Shown here in pieces: positions 32,569-39,915 of a stretch of 64,000 nt of DNA. The DNA comes from Leadbetterella sp964423865. Its GTDB lineage: Bacteria > Bacteroidota > Bacteroidia > Cytophagales > Spirosomataceae. The translations under genes were made by a program, and so were the position numbers. Numbering within the stretch: the first letter of the stretch is position 1; every line of letters starts with the position of its first letter. Below the pieces are notes generated by a model. It was not told the DNA's origin and did no database searches. It saw only the letters and a list, made by a program, of their open reading frames with translations. Location of the stretch: assembly GCA_964423865.1 (NCBI GenBank), contig CAYRGN010000013.1, positions 19,309 through 83,308 on the forward strand, in the 5' to 3' direction.

Positions 32569-34617
32569 CTACCCGATCATCGCCATGAACTCCTGTTCGC
32601 TAATGGTCTTTACACCCAGGTCAGCCGCTTTCTTGAGTTTCGAAGGACCCGCGCCCTCTCCCACTATCAGGTAATCCAGCTTTTTAGACACGCCGCTGAC
32701 CAATCGGCCCCCGTGGGCTTCAATCTTTTTCTCGATTTCTTCCCGGGTAAAGTGTTCGAAAGTTCCCGTGTAAAGTAGGGTCAGTCCCTCCAGGCCGTTT
32801 CCTTCCTTTTCCGTAACGATGTTCTCCGCTTCCAGCGTTACCCCCGCGGTCCTGAGTTTTTCCAGGAATGCCCTGTTCTTTTCCGATCCGAAATAATCGT
32901 GAATACTTTGGGCCACTTTTTCTCCCACATCGGGCACCGCCATCAACTCCTCGTATCCCGCGCTTTTCAGGGCATCTATATGCTTAAAATACTGGGCCAG
33001 CTTCTGCGCGGTGGTCTCCCCCACAAAGCGGATTCCCATACCGAAGAGTACTTTGGAGAAAGGTTCACTTTTCGATTTCTCAATGCCTTCCAGGATATTC
33101 CGTACCGTCTTCTCCTTAAAACTCACTTTTCTTTCCCTGCCCGTTTCTTCATCCACATGCACCTTTTCCAGACCCAGCAGCCCGTCAAATTCCAGGGAAT
33201 ACAGGTCGGCCGCATCGCAGATCAGCCCGTTTTCAAGAAGAATATCGATCTTCCCTTCACCCAGACTTTCAATATCCATGGCCTTCCGCTGAATAAAATG
33301 TTCAATAGCCCCTTTGATCTGGGGCAGGCAGGCATCGGTATTCGGACAATACCAGGCGGCTTCGCCCTCGTTCCGGTGCAGGGTGGAGCCGCAGGCAGGA
33401 CAGTACTCCGGAAAGCGGATCAACTCCCGATGTGGATTAGGCCGCCCGGTATCCACTCCCGTCACTTTGGGGATAATCTCCCCCGCCTTTTCCACAAAAA
33501 CGTAGTCGCCCACGGCCAGTCCCAGACGCTCGATCTCGTCCGCGTTATGCAGGGTAGCGCGCTTCACGGTGGTCATAGACAATTCCACGGGCTCCAGCTC
33601 GGCCACGGGCGTCACCGCGCCGGTCCGGCCCACCTGAAAAGTAACGCCCAGCAGGCGAGTCGATTTCGATTCCGCCTTGTATTTATAGGCGATGGCCCAG
33701 CGCGGGCTTTTCGCCGTAAAACCCAACTCCTCCCTTTGGTCATACCGGTTTACCTTCACCACAATGCCGTCTGTAGCACACACCAACCCGTGCCGGTTTT
33801 CCTCCCATTCCCGGATATAAGCGATAACCCCTTCGATATCGCTTACTTTTTCCCAGGAATCCGACACGTTAAAACCGGCCGATTTAAGCGCTTTCAGGCT
33901 TTCTTCGTGCGTACTGAATTTTTCATTGCCCGAAATAAACTGGTACACGAAACAATCCAGCCTCCGCGAGGCCACCACGGCTGAATCCTGGAGCTTAAAA
34001 GTACCCGCCGCCGCGTTTCTGGGGTTCGCCAGCAGGGCCTCCCCGTTCTCCTCTTTCCGGGCGTTAATTTCCCGGAAAACCTCGTTCGGCATAAAACCTT
34101 CTCCCCTTACCTCGAATGCCGGTCCGAGGAGGTCATGGAATTTCCGCACGTTCAGGGGTAAGGAACGGATAGTCTTCACGTTCGCGCTGATGTCGTCGCC
34201 CTGTACCCCGTCGCCCCGGGTCACTCCCCGGGCCAATATACCGTCTTCGTAGGCGATAGAAAGCGAAATTCCGTCGAACTTAATTTCACAGATATACTCG
34301 TACACCTCCCCGTTCAATCCCTTTTTCACCCGGCTGTCCCATTCGCGCAGTTCTTCTTCACTGTAGGTATTCGACAAAGACAGCATCGGGAAATTATGCC
34401 TCACCGTAGCGAAATTCCGGGTAATTCCGCCGCCTACCCGCTGGGTAGGACTGTCCGGCAAGCGCAGGTCCAGGTTTTCCGCTTCCAGTTTTTCCAGCTC
34501 CTTGAGCAGCTGATCAAATTCATAATCGCTGATCTCCGAAACCGCCTCCTGGTAATATTTGTCGTTATAGTAATTCAGAAGATCCGTCAACTCCTGTATA
34601 CGGGTTTGTATATCCAT
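32569..34617 (-). CDS. ligA: NAD-dependent DNA ligase
   Basis: The 682-residue enzyme seals nicks in DNA using NAD+. All expected parts are present: domain Ia at the N terminus, adenylation motif CEIKFDG with Lys113, OB fold, a four-Cys zinc finger (CPACGST and CPNTDAC), helix-hairpin-helix repeats (about 500-590) and a C-terminal BRCT domain (about 605-682, LLYTGTFEHFTREE). Length is normal. A -7 box (TATTTTTG on minus, 34644-34637) lies 20 bases upstream of the ATG. Confidence 0.97.
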   Translation of the reverse strand: MDIQTRIQELTDLLNYYNDKYYQEAVSEISDYEFDQLLKELEKLEAENLDLRLPDSPTQRVGGGITRNFATVRHNFPMLSLSNTYSEEELREWDSRVKKGLNGEVYEYICEIKFDGISLSIAYEDGILARGVTRGDGVQGDDISANVKTIRSLPLNVRKFHDLLGPAFEVRGEGFMPNEVFREINARKEENGEALLANPRNAAAGTFKLQDSAVVASRRLDCFVYQFISGNEKFSTHEESLKALKSAGFNVSDSWEKVSDIEGVIAYIREWEENRHGLVCATDGIVVKVNRYDQREELGFTAKSPRWAIAYKYKAESKSTRLLGVTFQVGRTGAVTPVAELEPVELSMTTVKRATLHNADEIERLGLAVGDYVFVEKAGEIIPKVTGVDTGRPNPHRELIRFPEYCPACGSTLHRNEGEAAWYCPNTDACLPQIKGAIEHFIQRKAMDIESLGEGKIDILLENGLICDAADLYSLEFDGLLGLEKVHVDEETGRERKVSFKEKTVRNILEGIEKSKSEPFSKVLFGMGIRFVGETTAQKLAQYFKHIDALKSAGYEELMAVPDVGEKVAQSIHDYFGSEKNRAFLEKLRTAGVTLEAENIVTEKEGNGLEGLTLLYTGTFEHFTREEIEKKIEAHGGRLVSGVSKKLDYLIVGEGAGPSKLKKAADLGVKTISEQEFMAMIG

Positions 34618-34792
34618 TGCCTATCGTTTATCGGAACAAAAATAGTATTAAAACCTCCTATAAATACAATTTCTTTCAAAACATAGGCTCGACAAACCCC
34701 TTCCATTCTTAATTTATTTATATATCAATCCCCTTCTTTATGAAATAAATTTAGTAATTTGCAAAAAACTTTAATCCAATTCATAGTGTGGC

Positions 34793-35956
34793 ATGGCTAA
34801 AATTTTAGTGATTGACGACGAAAAAACCATACGTGATGCCATGAGAGATATCCTCGAATACGAGGGTTACGAAATAGACGAGGCCAAAGACGGTCAGCAG
34901 GGCCTGGAAATGGTTCGTTCCGGAAAATACGATATCGCGTTATGCGACATAAAGATGCCTAAAATGGACGGCTTCGAGGTATTGCTCAAAGCCCGTGAAG
35001 AAGGTGTGCTTACCCAGTTTGTCATGGTTTCCGCCTTTGGCAATGTGGAAAATGCGGTAGAGGCCACCAAGAGAGGCGCCTTTGACTTCATCACCAAGCC
35101 GCCCGATCTGAACCGGCTGCTCGTGACCGTACGGAACGCCATTGAAAAAAGCAACGACACGGAGGTGATCAAAACGCTTAAAAAGCGGGTATACAAAATC
35201 AACGAGATCGTGGGCGACTCTCCCCTGATCATGAAGGTGAAAGACACCATTGAAAAGGTAGCTCCTACGGAAGCCCGTATCCTGATCACCGGCCCTAACG
35301 GCTCGGGCAAGGAAATGGTGGCCAAACAAATTCACGAACGTTCACACCGGGTAAAAAAACCGCTCATCGAGGTCAACTGCGCGGCTATTCCTTCGGAACT
35401 GATCGAGTCTGAGCTTTTCGGACACGAAAAAGGCGCATTTACCTCCGCCGTCAAGCAGCGTCTCGGAAAATTTGAGCTGGCCGACAGCGGCACCTTGTTC
35501 CTCGATGAGATCGGAGACATGAGTCTTTCCGCCCAGGCCAAAGTACTGAGAGCCTTACAGGAGAATAAAATCACAAGGGTAGGAGGTGAAAAGGAGGTAA
35601 AAATCAATGTCAGGATCATTGCGGCTACCAACAAAGACCTCAAAAAAGAGATCGAAGCAGGAAACTTCCGGGAAGATCTTTACCACCGCTTAAACGTGAT
35701 TCCTATCTACGTTCCGCCCCTGTCGGAAAGAAGGGAAGACATCCCCCCGCTGGCGGAAAAATTCCTCCAGGATGTAGCGGAAGAATACAGCGACCAGCCC
35801 AAAACTTTCAAGCCCGATGCCATGGAACATCTCAAGAGCCTTCCGTGGACCGGGAACGTCCGCGAACTCCGGAATGTGGTGGAGCGACTGGTGATCATGT
35901 GTGGACAGGAAATCACCGTTGATGAAGTAAAATTATACGCCGGACTCGGCTTATAA
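34793..35956 (+). CDS. Sigma-54-type response regulator lacking a DNA-binding domain
   Basis: The 387-residue protein has an N-terminal receiver domain (Asp52 in CDIKMPKMDG as phosphorylation site, Lys102 near the end) and a sigma-54 AAA+ domain with Walker A GPNGSGKE (167-174), the sigma-54-contacting GAFTSA loop (214-219) and Walker B LFLDEIGDM. The chain ends about 15 residues after the VRELRNVVERLV helix, so the Fis-type HTH normal in NtrC/AtoC is missing. It may activate from solution or by partner contact. No histidine kinase gene is adjacent. An intrinsic terminator follows. Confidence 0.92.
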   Translation: MAKILVIDDEKTIRDAMRDILEYEGYEIDEAKDGQQGLEMVRSGKYDIALCDIKMPKMDGFEVLLKAREEGVLTQFVMVSAFGNVENAVEATKRGAFDFITKPPDLNRLLVTVRNAIEKSNDTEVIKTLKKRVYKINEIVGDSPLIMKVKDTIEKVAPTEARILITGPNGSGKEMVAKQIHERSHRVKKPLIEVNCAAIPSELIESELFGHEKGAFTSAVKQRLGKFELADSGTLFLDEIGDMSLSAQAKVLRALQENKITRVGGEKEVKINVRIIAATNKDLKKEIEAGNFREDLYHRLNVIPIYVPPLSERREDIPPLAEKFLQDVAEEYSDQPKTFKPDAMEHLKSLPWTGNVRELRNVVERLVIMCGQEITVDEVKLYAGLGL

Positions 35957-35959
35957 ACA

Positions 35960-35985
35960 AAAAAGGGGCCTCTCAGCCCCTTTTT
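35960..35985. terminator. Intrinsic terminator between convergent genes
   Basis: A 10-bp stem AAAAAGGGGC/GCCCCTTTTT with a 6-base loop can work in both directions; it serves the response regulator and the GlsB/YeaQ-like gene. Confidence 0.88.
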
Positions 35986-35993
35986 CAATGCCT

Positions 35994-36242
35994 TTAACTT
36001 CGTTTTATAAAACTAATCAGAAACAAAATTACCAATGCGCCGATCACGGCCGAGATGATATTGGCAATCACGCCCGAACCGATGGAAATATCCAGGGCAT
36101 CAAAAAGCCAATTACCCACTACCGCACCGATGATACCCACTACAATGTTCCCAATCAGCCCGAAACCCATCCCCCTCTTGATCTCACCTGCAAGCCAGCC
36201 GGCTATAGCACCGATAATAACCGCATACAAAATACCGTTCAT
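35994..36242 (-). CDS. GlsB/YeaQ/YmgE family small membrane protein
   Basis: The 82-residue protein has three hydrophobic segments with Gly-rich faces (AVIIGAIAGWLAGEI, GLIGNIVVGIIGAVVGNWLF and VIANIISAVIGALVILFLI), matching the transglycosylase-associated/GlsB family of stress-induced inner-membrane proteins. The ATG at 36242 is taken; a TTG 9 bases upstream is possible. It shares a bidirectional terminator with the response regulator. Confidence 0.85.
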   Translation of the reverse strand: MNGILYAVIIGAIAGWLAGEIKRGMGFGLIGNIVVGIIGAVVGNWLFDALDISIGSGVIANIISAVIGALVILFLISFIKRS

Positions 36243-36348
36243 AAAATCCAAGTTTAGGTTAATAATTGATTTTCCAGGTACTAAGTTAGGAAAACATTGA
36301 CAAAATCAAATAAATTATTGGTTTTATTATATAATAAGTCTAGATTTC

Positions 36349-37521
36349 TTAATATTCAAACACGCCCGCTTCACTACGAATAGTCAGCTTTTTCCCCTCA
36401 AAAGGCGTTACCCTACCCACAATCCGGGCTTCTATCCCAAAAGATTCCGAAATACGTATCACCTCTGACGCATAGGCTTCCGGCAGGTAGATTTCCAGGC
36501 GATGCCCCATATTAAACACTTTGTACATCTCTTTCCAGGAAGTTCCGCTCTCTTTCCGGATCAGGTCAAACAGGGGCGGCACCGGGAACAGGTTATCTTT
36601 GATTACGTGTACTCCGTCTACAAAATGCAGCACTTTGGTCTGGGCTCCGCCACTGCAATGCACCATTCCGTGTATTTTCCCTTTCAACACTCTGATCAGC
36701 TCTTTCGCCACAGGCGCGTACGTACGGGTGGGGGAAAGAATCAGCTTTCCCACATTCACCGCCAGAGAGTCGTCAATCTTCACTTCGTCCAGCAACTCTT
36801 TGGAACCGCTGTATACCAGGTCGGAGTCTATGGAATTGTCGTAACTCTCCGGATATTGCTCCGCGTATTTTTTACCCAACACATCGTGGCGCGCCGAGGT
36901 GAGTCCGTTACTCCCCATTCCTCCGTTATATTCCTCCTCATAATGCGCCTTGCCGTAGGAAGCCAGTCCTACAATCACATCCCCCCCCGCGATCCGGTCG
37001 TTGGAAATGATTTCGTCCCGCCGCATCCGGGCTATCACGGTCGTATTAACCGTAATGGTTTTCACCAGGTCGCCCACGTCGGCGGTTTCCCCGCCCGTAC
37101 TGTAAATTTCCACTCCGTTTCCCCTGAGCATACTGAGCACTTCTTCGCTCCCGTTGATCAGGGCGGAAATCACCTCCCCCGGAATCTTGTGCTTATTTCG
37201 GTCGATAGACGATGACACCAGGATAGGCCCGGTAGCACCCACACAGATCAGGTCATCGGTATTCATGATGATGGAATCCTGGGCAATGCCCTTCCAAACC
37301 GACAAATCACCCGTTTCCTTCCAGTACAGGTAAGCCAGGGAGGTCTTGGTTCCCGCCCCGTCGGCATGCATAATATTACAATATTCCGGGTCTCCCCCTA
37401 AAATATCGGGGGAAACCTTGCAAAATGCCCGGGGGAACAATCCCTTGTCCAGGTTTTCAATTGCTTTATGTACATCTTCTTTGGAAGCCGAAACGCCCCT
37501 TTGCATATATCGTTCTGACAT
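36349..37521 (-). CDS. purM: Phosphoribosylformylglycinamidine cyclo-ligase (AIR synthetase)
   Basis: The 390-residue enzyme closes the imidazole ring in purine synthesis (FGAM + ATP to AIR). It is of the longer Bacteroidota-type PurM. Key stretches are MHADGAGTKTSLAYLYW, IIMNTDDLICVGA (metal/ATP-binding Asp), STGGETADVGDLV and MVHCSGGAQTKVLHF. A minus-strand -7 box TAGCTTTG (37545-37538) lies about 17 bases upstream, in the divergent gap shared with the thioesterase gene. Confidence 0.93.
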   Translation of the reverse strand: MSERYMQRGVSASKEDVHKAIENLDKGLFPRAFCKVSPDILGGDPEYCNIMHADGAGTKTSLAYLYWKETGDLSVWKGIAQDSIIMNTDDLICVGATGPILVSSSIDRNKHKIPGEVISALINGSEEVLSMLRGNGVEIYSTGGETADVGDLVKTITVNTTVIARMRRDEIISNDRIAGGDVIVGLASYGKAHYEEEYNGGMGSNGLTSARHDVLGKKYAEQYPESYDNSIDSDLVYSGSKELLDEVKIDDSLAVNVGKLILSPTRTYAPVAKELIRVLKGKIHGMVHCSGGAQTKVLHFVDGVHVIKDNLFPVPPLFDLIRKESGTSWKEMYKVFNMGHRLEIYLPEAYASEVIRISESFGIEARIVGRVTPFEGKKLTIRSEAGVFEY

Positions 37522-37537
37522 AACTCTAAATTTACCA

Positions 37538-37581
37538 CAAAGCTACGGAAAAACTATGTAACACTAATTTATCTAACTTTG
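37538..37581. promoter_or_regulatory. Divergent purM / thioesterase promoters
   Basis: TAGCTTTG on minus (37545-37538) serves purM; TAACTTTG on plus (37574-37581) serves the thioesterase. The plus box covers the TTG at 37579, so that codon cannot be the translation start and ATG 37597 is the start. This gives a leader of only about 10 bases. Confidence 0.6.
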
Positions 37582-37596
37582 CAAAAAAAACACATC

Positions 37597-38127
37597 ATGC
37601 CGAAAGCGAAATTCGTGAGGGAGTCACATACGGTCATGACCGAGATGGTTTTCCCTAACGACACCAACACTCTTTCCAACCTCATGGGCGGAAACCTCAT
37701 GCGGTTAATGGATATCGCAGGGGCCATTTGTGCCCAGAAACACACCAACCGCATTGTGGTCACGGCCTCGGTAGATAACGTCTCCTTTGTCAGCCCCATT
37801 CCCCTGGGCAATGTAGTCACTCTCGAAGCCCGGATTACCCGGGCGTTTACCACCTCCATGGAGGTGGTAGTCGATGTCTTCTCCGAGAACATCCCTGCCG
37901 GTACCAAAAACAAGACCAACCAGGCCTTTCTTACCTTTGTGGCGGTAGACCAGACCGGTCGGCCCATTGAAGTACCGGAAGTAACCCCGGAAACCGAAGA
38001 AGAAAAGATACAATACGCCAGGGCCCTGCACCGCCGCCAGCTACGCCTTCTGATGGCCGGCCGACTCCAGGCCGCCGACGCAGAAGAGCTGAAAAAGACC
38101 TTTTTCGAACAGCCTGCATCCGTTTAG
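37597..38127 (+). CDS. Acyl-CoA thioesterase, hotdog fold (YciA/BFIT type)
   Basis: The 176-residue protein has one hotdog domain: HTVMTEMVFPNDTNTLSNLMGGNLMRLMDIAGAI is the classic start with the helix carrying the catalytic Asp, followed by VTASVDNVSFVSPIPLGNVVTLEARI. It hydrolyses acyl-CoA esters in the cytoplasm. A charged C-terminal helix (residues about 135-170) extends beyond the domain. It is divergent from purM. Confidence 0.88.
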   Translation: MPKAKFVRESHTVMTEMVFPNDTNTLSNLMGGNLMRLMDIAGAICAQKHTNRIVVTASVDNVSFVSPIPLGNVVTLEARITRAFTTSMEVVVDVFSENIPAGTKNKTNQAFLTFVAVDQTGRPIEVPEVTPETEEEKIQYARALHRRQLRLLMAGRLQAADAEELKKTFFEQPASV

Positions 38128-38203
38128 AGCATATCTAAAATGCATCCCGGAAGTCTGTTTTGCAAATTTAAACATGCGCTTAGTTCGAATTGCGCATTAG
38201 AAA

Positions 38204-38235
38204 TTTGGGGGAATTCAATCTAACTCGTATCTTTG
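38204..38235 (+). promoter_or_regulatory. tRNA-Arg promoter
   Basis: TTTG (38204-38207) and TATCTTTG (38228-38235) are 20 bases apart, the same layout as the tRNA-Gln promoter. Confidence 0.65.
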
Positions 38236-38263
38236 CGTACTTTTTGAGGCACGTACTCAAACC

Positions 38264-38335
38264 GGCTCCATAGTTTAAAGGATAGAACGAAGGTTTCCGG
38301 TACCTTTGGTGGGGGTTCGATTCCCTCTGGAGCTA
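38264..38335 (+). tRNA. tRNA-Arg (anticodon CCG)
   Basis: A 72-base cloverleaf can be drawn: acceptor GGCTCCA/TGGAGCT (one G-U pair), D stem GTTT/GAAC, anticodon stem AAGGT/ACCTT with loop TTCCGGT (anticodon CCG), T stem GGGGG/CCCTC with loop TTCGATT, discriminator A. CCA is not encoded. Confidence 0.93.
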
Positions 38336-38337
38336 CG

Positions 38338-38386
38338 AAAAGCCCGTATAGATCCCATAACAAGATCAATACGGGCTTTTGTTTTT
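38338..38386 (+). terminator. Intrinsic terminator of tRNA-Arg
   Basis: AAAAGCCCGTAT (38338-38349) pairs with ATACGGGCTTTT (38369-38380), followed by GTTTTTT. Confidence 0.85.
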
Positions 38387-38472
38387 TACTAATCTCAGAC
38401 TTTTAAAATCATAGTGGTAACAGGAAACCTTAAAAATAGTTAATTAAAAAAAGAGTACTTTATTTTAATACC

Positions 38473-38518
38473 AAAGTTCTTATTTAAAAAATCAACACAT
38501 TTTTTAAATAAGAACTTT
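38473..38518. promoter_or_regulatory. 19-bp perfect inverted repeat upstream of fic
   Basis: AAAGTTCTTATTTAAAAAA (38473-38491) and its exact reverse complement (38500-38518) flank the loop TCAACACA. The inner part shares the half-site TTTAAATAAG with a second palindrome at 38543-38569. It lies in a very AT-rich stretch and could be an operator or a terminator-like stem. Confidence 0.7.
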
Positions 38519-38542
38519 TTTATTTAATTTAGCTCATACAAT

Positions 38543-38569
38543 TTTAAATAAGGCGCAAACTTATTTAAA
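38543..38569. promoter_or_regulatory. 10-bp inverted repeat just before fic
   Basis: TTTAAATAAG and CTTATTTAAA flank a 7-base loop, ending 22 bases before the fic ATG. With the larger palindrome upstream this gives four copies of the same half-site, suggesting binding by a dimeric regulator, perhaps the C-terminal HTH of the Fic protein itself. Confidence 0.6.
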
Positions 38570-38591
38570 GTTTGATTTAATTTCTATATCA

Positions 38592-39713
38592 ATGAAAGAT
38601 TTCAAAGCAGGAACCTACATCAACCAAGGATACTACAAAAGCTTTCAGCCTACCCAACTGAATAAACAATGGCTATTGAACGATATGGAGCTACAACAAC
38701 TACTGTCTCAAGCCGACCGACAGATGGGTCGTTTGGATATGTATTCCGAATACATTCCCAATATCAACCTGTTCATTAGTATGCACGTAGCCAAGGAAGC
38801 TACACAAAGCAGCAAGATTGAGGGTACGCAAACCAACATTGAAGATGCTTTTTTGGATAAAGAAGATTTGGGAGTTGAACGAAGAGACGATTGGGTAGAA
38901 GTTCGTAATTATATAGAGGCTATGAATAAAGCTATTCAGAAACTCCACGATTTGCCTTTTTCATCCCGGTTGATCCGTGATACCCATCGCACTTTATTGA
39001 AAAGTGTTCGTGGAGAATATAAATTACCCGGCGAATTCCGGACCAGTCAAAATTGGATCGGCGGCGCCAGTATAAATGATGCTACTTTCATACCCCCTGT
39101 ACATACTTCTGTGCCGGAGTTGATGAATGATTTGGAGAAATTTGCGCATAACGAAGACCACTTTTTCCCTGATTTGCTAAAGATTGCATTGATACATTAC
39201 CAGTTTGAGACTATTCACCCTTTTTTGGATGGAAACGGTCGTGTAGGGCGCTTATTGATTACGCTTTATTTAGTAGATAAAGGAATTCTTAAAAAACCGA
39301 TTTTATATTTATCGGATTTTTTTGAACGCAACCGAGGACTATACTACGATAATTTGATGCGTGTCCGCACACATAATGATGTAAAACAGTGGTTGAAGTT
39401 TTTTTTGGTAGGTATCATTGAAACAGCAAAAAGCGGGGTGGCTACATTCGATGCTATATTAAAATTAAAAAAGGAGAAAGAAGAATTAACACAAAAAAAC
39501 AGTACACGAAGCCATCATATACTTAATATACTAGAACATTTATATCAACGCCCCATCATCAATGCTCAACAGGTAGTAGAATTTACAGGCGTATCAATGC
39601 CAACTGCCTACAAAATTATTGATGAGATGGAGCAATATGAAATATTAAAGGAAATGACCGGTGGTAAAAGAGGGCAAATATTTATGTTTGAACCTTATAT
39701 AAAATTATTCTGA
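38592..39713 (+). CDS. Fic family AMP-transferase-like protein with C-terminal HTH
   Basis: The 373-residue protein has an N-terminal helical part with the inhibitory-helix motif SSKIEG (residues 73-78; Ser-x3-Glu-Gly), typical of class II Fic proteins whose inhibitory Glu blocks ATP. The full Fic core HPFLDGNGRVGR follows (His209 catalytic), then a C-terminal winged-helix-like part (NAQQVVEFTGVSMPTAYKIIDEME). Fic enzymes move AMP to target hydroxyls. The gene is more AT-rich than its neighbours and is followed by a tiny possible gene remnant, which points to acquisition by transfer. Confidence 0.92.
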   Translation: MKDFKAGTYINQGYYKSFQPTQLNKQWLLNDMELQQLLSQADRQMGRLDMYSEYIPNINLFISMHVAKEATQSSKIEGTQTNIEDAFLDKEDLGVERRDDWVEVRNYIEAMNKAIQKLHDLPFSSRLIRDTHRTLLKSVRGEYKLPGEFRTSQNWIGGASINDATFIPPVHTSVPELMNDLEKFAHNEDHFFPDLLKIALIHYQFETIHPFLDGNGRVGRLLITLYLVDKGILKKPILYLSDFFERNRGLYYDNLMRVRTHNDVKQWLKFFLVGIIETAKSGVATFDAILKLKKEKEELTQKNSTRSHHILNILEHLYQRPIINAQQVVEFTGVSMPTAYKIIDEMEQYEILKEMTGGKRGQIFMFEPYIKLF

Positions 39714-39715
39714 CC

Positions 39716-39796
39716 ATGCACGATAAAAGAACCGACCTACAAGATAAATACCTGATCCATTTACTGTGTGAAAACCTGATGGTTTACCATACATGA
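39716..39796 (+). pseudogene. 26-codon leftover ORF after fic
   Basis: It starts 2 bases after the fic stop and reads MHDKRTDLQDKYLIHLLCEN in its first part, then stops. The close spacing and protein-like composition suggest the 5' end of a lost downstream gene; fic genes often sit in restriction-modification loci. The parent gene cannot be identified by eye. Confidence 0.3.
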
Positions 39797-39807
39797 ATGA
39801 GAAGTAC

Positions 39808-39839
39808 TTGACAAAGAACTAAAACTTCCTTTAATTTTG
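39808..39839 (+). promoter_or_regulatory. Promoter of the TonB-dependent receptor gene
   Basis: TTG (39808-39810) and TAATTTTG (39832-39839), spaced 21 bases. The leader would be about 70 bases and includes a small AAGAC/GTCTT hairpin. Confidence 0.45.
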
Positions 39840-39915
39840 GTAAGAAGAGCAAAATCGATGTTAAACACCCCCCAAGACCTTCGCGTCTTCGGATATTTTG
39901 AAATGATATAGACCC

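Noticed and set aside
39840..39915. Riboswitch in the leader of the TonB-dependent receptor gene
   Set aside because: Only one small hairpin is visible in about 75 bases; no cobalamin-type or other conserved core was found.
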